Shown: positions 9,201 to 17,422 of the stretch, in pieces
How the letters are laid out: the number at the start of each line of letters is the position of its first letter
Position numbering within the stretch: the stretch's first letter is position 1
Source of the DNA: Burkholderia ubonensis subsp. mesacidophila
GTDB lineage: Bacteria > Pseudomonadota > Gammaproteobacteria > Burkholderiales > Burkholderiaceae
Direction: 5' to 3'
Assembly: GCF_002097715.1 (NCBI RefSeq)
Contig: NZ_CP020737.1
Location: 2,542,001 to 2,606,000, forward strand
Length of the DNA stretch: 64,000 nt
The notes under the pieces: generated by a model
The model's database searches: none
Told to the model about the DNA's origin: nothing
Seen by the model: the letters and a program-made list of their open reading frames with translations, nothing else
Program-made: the position numbers and the translations under genes

Positions 9201-10089
9201 CTCGGCGCTGCGCCGCCGACGGCGCCGCGTCCGCGTGCTTCGACGCGCCGTGCAGCTTCACGAGCTGGTTCGTGTAGTCGGCGGCCAGATCAGGACGCCC
9301 CGCCGACAGCGACAGCGAGATCAGGAAGCGCAGCGTGCGCGGGTCGGTCGCGAGTTCGCCGACGTGCTCGCGCGCGGCGACGATCGCATCGCCGAGCAGG
9401 TTGCCGCCCTGCAGCGCGCGCAGACCCGTGAAGAAGAACGAGCGGCGCTCGGCCTTCGACGTCGCGCGCTCGCTTGCCGCGAACGCGGCGCTCGCCGCCT
9501 CGCGATAGTGTCCGCTCGCGAGCTGCGTGGCCGATTCCTTGCCGAGCCAGTACGTCGCGCGCGCCGGCTCGCGCGCCGCGAGACGATGGTAGTAGCGCGC
9601 GGCGAGCCCGCCGTCGTTCAGCGAGAGCGCCTTGATCGCGAGCGTCTGCAACTCGGCCGGCGACCACGGCGCGTTGAGCGCGTCGTTCAGCAGCGCATCG
9701 AGCCGCGCGATGCGCCCGATGCGTTCGGGCGCGCCTTCCGGCAGCGCATAAAGGCGCTGTTCGGCGAGGCCGATGTCGGTCAGCAGCGCGCGCGCGCGCA
9801 CGTCGGCGTCGGGCGACGCGCGCAGTTGCGCGACGAGCCGCTCCGCGTCGTCGTAGCGGCCTTCGCCGATGTATTCGCGGGCGAGGTGCTCGACGGCGCC
9901 CGCATTGTTCGGATCGGCACGCAGCCACGCGCGCAGGTAGGCGACGGTCAGCGTGTCGGCTTCGCGGCTTTCGAGCAGCGCGCGTTCGAGCGTGCCGCGC
10001 GGAAACACCGCGACGAGCGACAGCGCGACGGCCGCGCCGAAGCCGGCGATGCCGAGCGGCGATACGAGTCGTTTGCGGTCAGATTGCAC
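6208..10089 (-). CDS. pelB: Pel polysaccharide export TPR/outer-membrane porin PelB
   Basis: 1,293 residues from GTG 10087-10089, preceded by GGGGGG at 6 bases and overlapping the pelA stop by 11 bp. The frame stays open to an ATG at 10185, which would add 32 basic residues inside pelA. A single hydrophobic segment (GIAGFGAAVALSLVAVF) is followed by roughly 850 residues of TPR-like helical repeats and a C-terminal ~350-residue beta-barrel ending in YRWMY. This matches PelB, which spans the periplasm and forms the exit pore. It is slightly longer than the Pseudomonas protein (about 1,190 aa). Confidence 0.88.
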   Translation of the reverse strand: MQSDRKRLVSPLGIAGFGAAVALSLVAVFPRGTLERALLESREADTLTVAYLRAWLRADPNNAGAVEHLAREYIGEGRYDDAERLVAQLRASPDADVRARALLTDIGLAEQRLYALPEGAPERIGRIARLDALLNDALNAPWSPAELQTLAIKALSLNDGGLAARYYHRLAAREPARATYWLGKESATQLASGHYREAASAAFAASERATSKAERRSFFFTGLRALQGGNLLGDAIVAAREHVGELATDPRTLRFLISLSLSAGRPDLAADYTNQLVKLHGASKHADAAPSAAQRRAADAPRLVFAVWRWSDRPRIVRVAQAADDADDAPAPAAGKASGDEAAQSDDELAFKVYLQNSKLREAEDVARRALARDPESVAWHERLAQVATWNNRPRVALDAYMWLAKTRNDEASWQQVLRLAPALRDDRALLAAMQHELERGGAKVDRRKQLEWIDAYVAIEEGRADPGAAIRFLAMQARGALRQPVLERTAALAERTGDDALALRTWQTLEREYGPNPAYATKIAVALYGQHRYAEALAALEQAKPAANAATNAATNADAYWRLYATLGKLAGKPDVVVEGSRHLLKSGHETPSDLEQMIDALDDQPLDAGRVAEFAYRRTGELRDLRRAVYYYTRARAYERIATLLNSLTPAQAAAAERDPEYLMARSQYWRLVGEPARAVDDVRAVLRIEPDDAKAQVALIWLLNDSGTDAELRTALRTYRSRATGDTPLTAAYAAAYLRLGDARAALHFLRLNLPSHRDDVLWRLTVADALELDGQTEEAWQIRRTAWKKLHRERIDQRRPQQMTPDEYDMARVRFIALTDRFAGSDASKRLLIELLRRDAQAGAAPASKAATDLGDLSMLPPATAQSLSRRDERDSAVAREAMLAWSQSHDAYDFERDWLAWRYTERLSQPSYANAALALADDDPAKLSQMLDDPADPMPSATKIAAEARAGRIEAAQQDAAQAQNLLPDNDTMHATYVDAVMPTAQAIAPGFRYLHTGPLLFYETSIGAGVRITPTLAFAFRYVDRAQHGDASMPGVPGKDRNFEGVLRRYGTIDREALVLGRRNALRDFTTVRVEGALFEGRPLSFSYSLGRNQEATESAQLQVGGVKDNVVGAVAFQPDPHIFTRARVEYARFYGQDRSYLGHGTLITADGGYKLRIAYPDFTVRVAVTHGEYTANGTPGALLQQMAPNGVPLTSPLFVPRNFTQVALLGGFGNGLLESYSRRWRPFLEVGPLYDSNAKWGERVTAGVVGSVFGNDQLGLYITHASASANQSTPFTEVGIRYRWMY

Positions 10090-11221
10090 GGTCGGCCCCC
10101 CTGTCGACGAATTGCCCGGAACCGGCCGCTGGCGCGCCCGCCCACCCCGCCGTCTCGCGATGCGCTTGCGCGGCGGCCGCGGCATCCGCCGCCGGCGGAC
10201 CCGCGCGGCGTTCCGCGCGCACGGCCTCGCGCGCCGCGAGCGCCGACGCGAGCAGCCCCTGCGCGAACGCGCCGACGCCGACGCCGACGACGTCGAGCGC
10301 CGGCCCCGTCACGTACGGAATCACGCCGGCCGCGCGGATCCGCGCCGCGGTCTCGCGCGCGCACGTGTCGTCAGCCGGCGGGCAATAGTCGATCGACACG
10401 ACCGGCAGGCCATATGCCTTCGCGGCGCCCACCTGCAGCATCAGCCACGCCCGATCGGCCGGCGTCACTTCGGTATAGCGCTGCTGCGCCTGGTTCCAGC
10501 CGCGATAGAGCGACTCGAACGCGACCGCATACACGCTCGCATGCACGCGCCCCAGCAGCTCGAAGCCGCGATTCAGGATCAGCCGCGCGGACGGAAAGCG
10601 CGCCTTGATCGCATCGATCACCGCAACTACGCCCGCCTGCTGGCGCACGCGCTCGGCATCGGTCTTCGCGACGATCTGATAGGAATCCAGCGTATCGAGG
10701 AAGAAGCCGCGAAAGCCGCGCGCCCACAGCGGTGCGATCACATGCTCGACATAGAACGCCGGCCATCGCGGCGCCGCCTGGTCGACGACCGCCGAGCCCC
10801 ACGCGCGGTTCTCGCCGTGCAGCCACGCCTTCGGGATGTCCTTGAAATACGTGCGCGCGGTCGTCACTTCGCCAACGCTCACGTACGCGAGCCACGCGGT
10901 GCACGGCGTGTCGGCCGCGCGCGGATCGAAATCGCTGTCGGGTTCGACGACCACGCTGTCGAACGACGACAGCGCGGCGACCGGCACATGCGCGCCGTAG
11001 AAAAACGCAAACGTGGGAAGCGGCGCCACGGCCGCGCCGGCGGCGCCCGCGCGCGCCTCGGTCGCGTCGGCCATGGCAAGCGGCGCCGCGCACGTGGTGG
11101 CGGAATCGGCTGGAAGCGGTGCCGTGTCGAGAGAAGCAGCCTGCGCCGACGCCGACAGCGGCGCGAGACACGCAATGAGCGTCCTCACGCCGACCAGGCG
11201 ACGTCGAATCCTCCCCAACAT
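10079..11221 (-). CDS. pelA: PelA-like glycoside hydrolase, deacetylase domain absent
   Basis: 380 residues from ATG 11221, with GGGGGG eight bases upstream; ATG 11227 is an alternative. A signal peptide ends near SASAQA. The hydrolase domain shows FAFFYGAHVPVAALSSFDSVVVEP, LAYVSVGEV and GFRGFFLDTLDSYQIV, all like the N-terminal hydrolase of PelA (GH166, related to GH114). Pseudomonas PelA is about 950 aa and continues into a carbohydrate deacetylase domain. Here the protein ends in an Ala/Arg-rich tail after about 320 residues and that domain is missing. It is the first gene of pelA-B-C and divergent from pelD. Confidence 0.8.
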   Translation of the reverse strand: MLGRIRRRLVGVRTLIACLAPLSASAQAASLDTAPLPADSATTCAAPLAMADATEARAGAAGAAVAPLPTFAFFYGAHVPVAALSSFDSVVVEPDSDFDPRAADTPCTAWLAYVSVGEVTTARTYFKDIPKAWLHGENRAWGSAVVDQAAPRWPAFYVEHVIAPLWARGFRGFFLDTLDSYQIVAKTDAERVRQQAGVVAVIDAIKARFPSARLILNRGFELLGRVHASVYAVAFESLYRGWNQAQQRYTEVTPADRAWLMLQVGAAKAYGLPVVSIDYCPPADDTCARETAARIRAAGVIPYVTGPALDVVGVGVGAFAQGLLASALAAREAVRAERRAGPPAADAAAAAQAHRETAGWAGAPAAGSGQFVDRGADRAI

Positions 11222-11227
11222 GACCAT

Positions 11228-11877
11228 GCCCCCCGGGCCCAACGGCTGTTGGCTTTGCACTACGAACCCCTGTGTTGTCTTTCTTGCGTCGCGGCGCGTC
11301 CTCCCGGTTCTCGTGTCACGAAGCACACGAACACGTCGCGCTGTCGAATCGGTCGCGCATGAAAGCGCGCTGCCTTGGATGAAGAAATAGACCAAGACAT
11401 TTCGAAGTTCAAGGCGCCGAACCCTGCAGGATCACGAAACGTCGGGGCGGACTTTCCCGTAGTGCGCGCGCCCCATCCCGCGCCGTTACACAGGTGTTAC
11501 ATGCCGCGACTGCCGGGCTGTGCAACGGGCGGCGAAACCGACAACCGACTTTCACCTGGAACCGTTGCACACGCACGCGCCGGATGTCGCCCCGGATGCG
11601 AACCGCGGCAAGTGCGGCTGCGAGCGCGCCGACACCGCGACCGACGTATCGGCGATGAAACAAAACCGCGCGTTTCGCGCCACGTTTCTCGGCCCGAATG
11701 CCGCGACACGTCACCCGGCGTGCGTCGCGCAAGGAGACCCGCTCACTGGTACGTTATTTGCGTCAACGCGAGGGGCAGCATCGACGGCGCCGACGTCGAG
11801 CCCTGCAGCGGCCCGCCGAATTCCAGCATCGCGGCGGCCGCGGCACACGACAACGACCAGGATGCGCGAGATAAGCG
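11228..11877. other. Divergent pelA/pelD regulatory region
   Basis: No convincing gene lies in these ~650 bp; short frames here are arginine-rich artefacts. It must hold both pel promoters. A good sigma-54-like element faces pelD (listed separately). An imperfect dyad, GTTACACAGGTGTTAC, lies at 11485-11500 and is an operator candidate of unknown owner. Confidence 0.6.
11747..11761 (+). promoter_or_regulatory. Candidate sigma-54 promoter for pelDEFG
   Basis: TGGTACGTTATTTGC fits the -24/-12 consensus TGGCACG-N4-TTGC with one mismatch in the -24 block and correct GG-to-GC spacing. Transcription would start near 11773, leaving a ~105-base leader before pelD. FleQ, a sigma-54-type activator, controls pel in Pseudomonas, so this is plausible but unproven. 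Confidence 0.5.
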
Positions 11878-13323
11878 ATGGCCATCGACACCAAATCGAC
11901 ACGATTCGACGCGGGCATGGACGCGCAGGCCGACGCGCCGCCGCGCGTGCCGCGTGCCGGCCTGCGCGCGCGCTTCCTGCGGCGCGCGTCGACCGCGCGT
12001 TTCGCGTCGTTGCTGCCCCGTGACCACGCGGCGTCGTATGTCGCGCTCGAAACGCTCGTGCTGTCCGTCGTCGTCTTCGCGCTGTGCCGCGTGCTGTCCC
12101 CTGCCGATCCGCTGCTGATCGGCAAGGCGTTCCCGTGGCTGTGGCTGCTGCCGCTGTTCGTCGCGCTGCGCTACGGAACCGTCGCCGGCCTCGGCGGCGG
12201 CGTGCTGCTGGCCGCCGCGTGGGGGGTGTTCTATGCGCGCCTGCCGCTCGCCGACGTGTTTCCGCGCGACTTCTTCGTCGGCGGCTTCATCACGATGCTG
12301 GTCGCCGGCCAGTTCAGCGACACGTGGGCCACCCGGCTGTCGCAGGCACGCGTGTCGAACACCTACCTGAGCGAACGCCTGTCCGTGCTGACGAACAACC
12401 AGTACCTGCTGCGGCTGTCGCACGACCAGCTCGAACAGGACCTGCTCGTTCGGCCGTCGACGCTGCGCGACGCGCTCGCACGGCTGCGCGGGATGATGCT
12501 GCGCGACGACGCCGGCCCGGACGCTGCGCTGCCCGGCGCGCAGCGCTTTCTCGAAACCGCCGCGCAGGCGTGCCAGATCGAGGCCGCGCAGATCCACGCG
12601 CTGCAAGACGGCGTGCTGGCCGCCGCGCCCGTCGCCGTGACCGGCGCGCCGTTCGATCTCGACGCCGACGATCCGCTCGTCGTCGCCGCGCTCGACGAGC
12701 TCGCGCTCGCGCATCTGCAGTCGCTCGACGCGCGCGACCGAGCGCACACCCGCTACGTCGCATGCGCACCGCTGATCGGCGCCGGCGAGGAAGTCGTCGG
12801 CGTGCTCGTCGTGTCGGAGCTGCCGTTCCTCGCGCTGACCGCCGACAACCTGCAGCTGATGTTCGTGATGGGCAGCTACTACGCGAACGGCGTGCACCAC
12901 GCGGCCGTCACGCGCGACGTGCTGCACGCGTTCCCGGATTGCCCGTACGACTTCGCGCTCGAATATGCGCGGCTCGCCGACCTGCAGCGCACGAGCGGCA
13001 TCGCGTCGTTCGCGGTGCGGCTGCTGTTCGACGCGAGCCTCCAGGCGCAGGCGATCTTCGATCACATCGAGCGGACCAATCTCGACTTTCACGTGCAGTG
13101 GATCGTGCGCGTCGGCGGCAAGCGCGCGCTGGTGTTCCTGATGCCGTTGTGCGACGAGGTCGCCGTCGACGCGCAGCTGCAACGAATCGAAGCCGACGTG
13201 CGCAACCGCTTCGGCATCGGCTTCGCAGACGCGCGGGTCGCCGCACGCTGGATGCCGCTCGCCGGCGCGCCGTCCGACGACGCGCTGCGCCAACTGCTGG
13301 CCGACCGCGATGATGTCGCGTGA
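11878..13323 (+). CDS. pelD: c-di-GMP receptor PelD
   Basis: 481 residues from ATG 11878. A cytoplasmic N-terminus is followed by about four membrane segments (residues ~55-150), a helical linker, a GAF domain (~180-340) and a degenerate GGDEF domain (~355-475). The GGDEF active-site motif is lost, but an RxxD inhibitory-site motif is present (RLAD, residues 365-368), with Arg399 in a position like the second c-di-GMP-binding arginine of Pseudomonas PelD. It should bind c-di-GMP and switch on polymer synthesis by PelF at the inner membrane. The 3' end overlaps pelE by 14 bp. Confidence 0.9.
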   Translation: MAIDTKSTRFDAGMDAQADAPPRVPRAGLRARFLRRASTARFASLLPRDHAASYVALETLVLSVVVFALCRVLSPADPLLIGKAFPWLWLLPLFVALRYGTVAGLGGGVLLAAAWGVFYARLPLADVFPRDFFVGGFITMLVAGQFSDTWATRLSQARVSNTYLSERLSVLTNNQYLLRLSHDQLEQDLLVRPSTLRDALARLRGMMLRDDAGPDAALPGAQRFLETAAQACQIEAAQIHALQDGVLAAAPVAVTGAPFDLDADDPLVVAALDELALAHLQSLDARDRAHTRYVACAPLIGAGEEVVGVLVVSELPFLALTADNLQLMFVMGSYYANGVHHAAVTRDVLHAFPDCPYDFALEYARLADLQRTSGIASFAVRLLFDASLQAQAIFDHIERTNLDFHVQWIVRVGGKRALVFLMPLCDEVAVDAQLQRIEADVRNRFGIGFADARVAARWMPLAGAPSDDALRQLLADRDDVA

Positions 13324-14224
13324 CCCTGCCCCGCGTGCGTCGCGCAATGCGCGCGCCCGCACCGCCCGTGCCGCGCCGCCCACAGCGGCCGCCCCGCCAC
13401 GTCGGCACCCGGCGTGGCCGGGCGTGCGCGCGCTGCGCGCGACGCGCGCGGCCGCCCGCTCCGCGGCGGATGCGATCGCGCGCCTCGCCGCGCGCCTGCG
13501 CGCGTTCGCGTTTCCGCGTCTCGACGAAGGGGCGCTGATCGCGCTCGTGCGCGAGCCGCAGTTCGCGCCGCACCTGCTCGCGACGCTCTCGTATGCGCAG
13601 GAGCATCAGGTGAAGGAGGGCCTGCTGAACCGGCAGGCGGCGGTCGGCCGCCGCGTGACCGCGCTGGTCGCGATGCAGACGATGCCGGTGCGCGCCGCCA
13701 GCCCGATCCTGCACGCGCTGCTGAACGACCCGGCCGACGACGTGCGCCTGCTCGCGTACGGCATGCTCGACAAGAGCGAGAAGCGCGTCACGCAGCAGAT
13801 CGTCGTCGAGCGCGCGCGGCTCGCGCGGCGGCTGTCCGACGACGAGCGCTACCGCGTCGACAAGACGCTCGCCGAACTGTATTGCGAGCTGGTCTACGCG
13901 CGTCTCGTCGAAGGCGACGTCTATCGCAACGCGCTCGAGCAGGGCGACGCGCACGCGGTGTGCGCGCTGCGCCACCAGCCGCTCGACGGCGCGCTGTGGC
14001 GGCTGCGCGGCCGCCTCGCGTTCGAGACCGGCCGCCTCGACGACGCCGACGCGATGCTGAAGAAAGCGATCGACTGCGGCTTTCCGCGCGTGCGGGTGCT
14101 GCCCTATCTCGCCGAGATCGCGTACCTGCGGCACGACTACGCGGCCGTGCGGCGCTGCCTCGACGACCTGCCGGCAGTGCCGCCGCACCGGCTCGCGCCG
14201 ATTGCCGACTACTGGAATACGTGA
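13310..14224 (+). CDS. pelE: Pel biosynthesis TPR protein PelE
   Basis: 304 residues from ATG 13310, or 13313 one codon later, overlapping the end of pelD. The Arg/Ala/Pro-rich N-terminus (about 65 residues) is followed by helical repeats (RLRGRLAFETGRLDDADAMLKKAI is TPR-like) and a PelE-like body (LLATLSYAQEHQVKEGLLNRQA). Pseudomonas PelE has N-terminal membrane helices; none is evident here, so anchoring may depend on PelD or PelG. PelE belongs to the inner-membrane synthase complex with PelD, PelF and PelG. Identity rests on position as much as on sequence. Confidence 0.78.
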   Translation: MMSRDPAPRASRNARARTARAAPPTAAAPPRRHPAWPGVRALRATRAAARSAADAIARLAARLRAFAFPRLDEGALIALVREPQFAPHLLATLSYAQEHQVKEGLLNRQAAVGRRVTALVAMQTMPVRAASPILHALLNDPADDVRLLAYGMLDKSEKRVTQQIVVERARLARRLSDDERYRVDKTLAELYCELVYARLVEGDVYRNALEQGDAHAVCALRHQPLDGALWRLRGRLAFETGRLDDADAMLKKAIDCGFPRVRVLPYLAEIAYLRHDYAAVRRCLDDLPAVPPHRLAPIADYWNT

Positions 14225-14239
14225 CGAGGAACGTCCACC

Positions 14240-15913
14240 ATGATGCGCGACTCCGGTCTCGAAACGCCACCCGGCACCCGGCCGGCCACCGTCACCGATG
14301 CGCTCGGCAACGTGCTGCCGCGCGCCGCGTCCGCCGACATCGGGCTGCTGCTCGAGGGCACCTATCCGTACGTGAGCGGCGGCGTTTCTTCATGGGTGCA
14401 CGACATCATCCGCGCGTTTCCCGAGTACACCTTCGGCCTGTGCTTTCTCGGCAGCAAGCCGGACGACTATCCGAAGATGGCCTACCCGCTGCCGGCCAAC
14501 GTCGTCCACGTCGAGCTTCACTACCTGTACGACGCCGATCCGCCGGCCGGGCAGGTGCGCAGCGTGCACGGCAACCGCGACGCGTTCGAGCGGATCGCGC
14601 TGCTGCACGAGCAGCTCCGGCGGCCCGCCGACGCGCCGCTCGACAACCGGCTCGTGCGGCGCATCGTCGACGACCTGACCGACGAGCACCGGCTCGACGA
14701 GGCGCAGTTCCTGTACAGCCAGGAAGCGTGGACGTTCCTGACCGACCAGTACCGCGCGTACTGCAGCGATCCGTCGTTCTCCGACTATTTCTGGTCCGTG
14801 CGCCTGATGCACCGGCCGCTGTGGCAGCTCGCGCGCATCGCCGGGCAGTTGATCCCGATGCGCCTGTATCACGCGGTGTCGACCGGCTACGCGGGCTTTC
14901 TCGGCGCGCTGCTGCGACACCGCCAGGGGCGGCCGCTGCTGATCTCCGAGCACGGCATCTACACGAAGGAACGCAAGATCGAGCTGTTCCAGAGCCAGTG
15001 GATCCACGACAACCGCAACCTGATCGAATACGACGCGTCGCATATCGGCTACTTCCACGAGATGTGGGCCCGCTTCTTCGAAGCGCTCGGCAAGATGACC
15101 TACGCGGCCGCCGACGACATCGTCGCGCTGTACGAAGGCAACCGGCGCCGCCAGATCGTCGACGGCGCGCCGCCGCCGAAGACGCACACGGTGCCGAACG
15201 GCGTCGACCTGCGCCGCCTCGCGCCGCTGCGCCAGCGGCGGCCCGCGAACGCGCCGAAGGTGCTGTGCCTGATCGGGCGCGTCGTGCCGATCAAGGACGT
15301 GAAGACCTTCATTCGCGCGATGCTGACCGTGGTGCGGGCGATGCCGGATGCCGAGGCCTGGATCGCCGGGCCGGAAAGCGAAGACCCGGCGTACGCGGCC
15401 GAGTGCCGCGAGCTGATCGACCGCCTCGGTCTCGCGGGCAAGGTGACGCTGCTCGGCATGCAGCGCATCGACGAGCTGCTGCCGAAGATCGGCGTGCTGG
15501 TGTTGAGCTCGATCTCGGAGGCGCTGCCGCTCGTGATCCTCGAGGCGTTCGCCGCGGGCGTGCCGGTCGTCACGACCGACGTCGGCGCGTGCTGCGAGCT
15601 GATTCACGGCGCGGACGCCGACGACGCCGCACTCGGCTCCGCGGGCCGGCTCGTGCCGATCGCGGACCCGGCCGCGCTCGCGCACGAGGCGCTCGCGCTG
15701 CTCGCCGACGACCACGCGTGGCGCGCGGCGCAAGCCGCCGGCATCGCGCGCGTCGAGCGCTTCTATTCGCAGGAGCGGATGGTCGGCGCCTATCGCGCGC
15801 TGTACTCGACGCTGGCCGGCGCGCCGGACCGGCGCATGCCGGATCCGGGACGCGTGGTCGGCGCCGCGTCGGCGTGTCCATACGCGGGCGCGCGGCCAGC
15901 GGCGCACGGCTAG
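14240..15913 (+). CDS. pelF: Pel polysaccharide glycosyltransferase PelF
   Basis: 557 residues from ATG 14240 (a second ATG follows at 14243), preceded by GAGGAACG. It is a cytoplasmic GT-B enzyme of family GT4. The N-terminal motif DIGLLLEGTYPYVSGGVSSW is typical of PelF, and the C-terminal domain carries the nucleotide-sugar-binding SISEALPLVILEAFAAGVPV with the E-x7-E pattern. PelF polymerises sugar-nucleotide precursors into the Pel chain. It is about 50 residues longer than the Pseudomonas protein. It follows pelE by 15 bp. Confidence 0.9.
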   Translation: MMRDSGLETPPGTRPATVTDALGNVLPRAASADIGLLLEGTYPYVSGGVSSWVHDIIRAFPEYTFGLCFLGSKPDDYPKMAYPLPANVVHVELHYLYDADPPAGQVRSVHGNRDAFERIALLHEQLRRPADAPLDNRLVRRIVDDLTDEHRLDEAQFLYSQEAWTFLTDQYRAYCSDPSFSDYFWSVRLMHRPLWQLARIAGQLIPMRLYHAVSTGYAGFLGALLRHRQGRPLLISEHGIYTKERKIELFQSQWIHDNRNLIEYDASHIGYFHEMWARFFEALGKMTYAAADDIVALYEGNRRRQIVDGAPPPKTHTVPNGVDLRRLAPLRQRRPANAPKVLCLIGRVVPIKDVKTFIRAMLTVVRAMPDAEAWIAGPESEDPAYAAECRELIDRLGLAGKVTLLGMQRIDELLPKIGVLVLSSISEALPLVILEAFAAGVPVVTTDVGACCELIHGADADDAALGSAGRLVPIADPAALAHEALALLADDHAWRAAQAAGIARVERFYSQERMVGAYRALYSTLAGAPDRRMPDPGRVVGAASACPYAGARPAAHG

Positions 15914-16018
15914 CGGCGCGCGGCTAGCGGCGCGAACCAAGGGCTTGCGCCGGTCGCCGGCGCGCATCCTCAAGCGACGGAAAGCGACAAAAACGGGCCC
16001 GGGACGAAGGAGCGATCG

Positions 16019-17389
16019 ATGTCCGCCATCGGAATCAAGCTGCGCCGGCTCGCCCGGCACAATTCGCTGTTCGGCATCATGCGCGCGTATGCGTATGCCG
16101 GGCTGGTCGGCGCCGGGCCGTGGATCTGGTCGATCGTCGGCATCCTGCTCGTCGGGCTGCTCGGCGCGTCGCCGCTGTTGCCGAACGCGATCGTGTCGGA
16201 TTTCCAGGTGTCCGCGACCTACCTGATCGCCGCGAGCCTGATCGTCACCGGCCCGATGCAGCTCTCGCTCACCCGCTTCACGAGCGACCGCCTGTTCGAC
16301 CGGCAGCTCGACGCGATCCTGCCGAACTTCACCGGCGCGCTGCTCGCGGTCACGGCCGGCGCGATCGTGCTCGGCCTGCTCGCCGCCGGCTTCGCGTTCG
16401 ACGCGCAAAGCGCGCTGTATCGCGCGCTGATGGTCACCGGCTTCGTGCTGCTGTGCGACATCTGGATCGCGAGCGTGTTCCTCGCGGGGCTCAAGCAATA
16501 CAGCGGCATCCTGCGCGCGTTCTTCGTCGGCTACGCGGTGACGACGGTCGCCGCGGTCGCGCTCAAGCGCTTCGGCCTCGAAGGGCTGCTGTACGGTTTC
16601 GTGCTCGGCCAGACGCTGTTGCTGCTGTTGCTGCTGATCCGGGTCTACAGTGGCTTCTCGGCGTCGCACGTGATCTCGTTCGACCTGTTCCGGCGCGCGC
16701 ACCACTATCCCGCGCTGATGCTGATCGGCTTGCTGTACAACCTCGGCATCTGGATCGACAAGATCATGTTCTGGTATTCGCCGAGCTCCGGACAGGCGGT
16801 GATCGGGTCGCTGCATGCGTCGGTCATCTACGACATCCCGATCTTCCTCGCCTATCTCGCGATCACGCCGGGCATGGCGGTGTTCCTGCTGCGCGTCGAG
16901 ACCGAGTTCGCGCGGCATTACGGCGCATTCAACACCGCGATCCGCGAAGGCGGCTCGCTGCAGCAGATCGAGTACGCGCACGACGCGATGGCGCAGTCGC
17001 TGCGCAGCGCGCTGTTCGACATCGTCAAGGTGCAGACGCTGACCGTGCTGGTCGTGCTCGCGACCGGCCCGCTGCTGCTCGACGCAATGGGCATCTCGCG
17101 GCTCTACATGCCGCTGCTGTCGGTGCAGGTGATCGCGACCAGCCTGCAGATGGTGTTCCTCGCGATCATGAACAGCTTCATCTACCTCGACCGGCGGCGG
17201 CCGGCGCTCGCGCTGATCGCGCTGTTCTGCGCGCTGAACGGGTGCCTGACCGCGGCGTCGCTCGCCGCCGGCCCGGTGTTCTACGGCTACGGATTCGCGA
17301 TCGCGCTGCTCGTCGTGGTGCTCGTCGGCATGGGCTGGCTGGACCGGAAGCTCGATACGCTCGAATACGAGATCTTCATGCTGCAGTAA
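16019..17389 (+). CDS. pelG: Pel polysaccharide inner-membrane transporter PelG
   Basis: 456 residues from ATG 16019, with AAGGAG eight bases upstream. About twelve hydrophobic segments span the protein, as in the polysaccharide transporter (PST/MOP-flippase) superfamily. Conserved PelG stretches include GAGPWIWSIVGILL near the N-terminus and YNLGIWIDKIMFWYSP mid-protein. It should move Pel polymer across the inner membrane with PelD, PelE and PelF. A 105-bp gap containing a repeated CTAGCGGCGCG separates it from pelF. It ends convergently with the HAD phosphatase gene. Confidence 0.9.
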   Translation: MSAIGIKLRRLARHNSLFGIMRAYAYAGLVGAGPWIWSIVGILLVGLLGASPLLPNAIVSDFQVSATYLIAASLIVTGPMQLSLTRFTSDRLFDRQLDAILPNFTGALLAVTAGAIVLGLLAAGFAFDAQSALYRALMVTGFVLLCDIWIASVFLAGLKQYSGILRAFFVGYAVTTVAAVALKRFGLEGLLYGFVLGQTLLLLLLLIRVYSGFSASHVISFDLFRRAHHYPALMLIGLLYNLGIWIDKIMFWYSPSSGQAVIGSLHASVIYDIPIFLAYLAITPGMAVFLLRVETEFARHYGAFNTAIREGGSLQQIEYAHDAMAQSLRSALFDIVKVQTLTVLVVLATGPLLLDAMGISRLYMPLLSVQVIATSLQMVFLAIMNSFIYLDRRRPALALIALFCALNGCLTAASLAAGPVFYGYGFAIALLVVVLVGMGWLDRKLDTLEYEIFMLQ

Positions 17390-17422
17390 GCGGCGCGCAC
17401 GCGCCGCGCGCCGGGCGCCGCG

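Noticed and set aside
5968..10608. Very long plus-strand open frame (about 1,546 codons) opposite pelB
   Set aside because: The translation is almost entirely Arg/Ala/Val/Gln without domain structure. It is the antisense shadow of pelB and pelC in GC-rich DNA.
11409..11732. Small minus-strand frame in the pelA/pelD intergenic region
   Set aside because: Composition is arginine-rich with no ribosome-binding site, and it overlaps promoter-like elements.
13414..15927. Plus-strand frame overlapping pelE and pelF in another phase
   Set aside because: Arg/Ala/Pro-rich frame-shifted reading of pelE/pelF without any domain.
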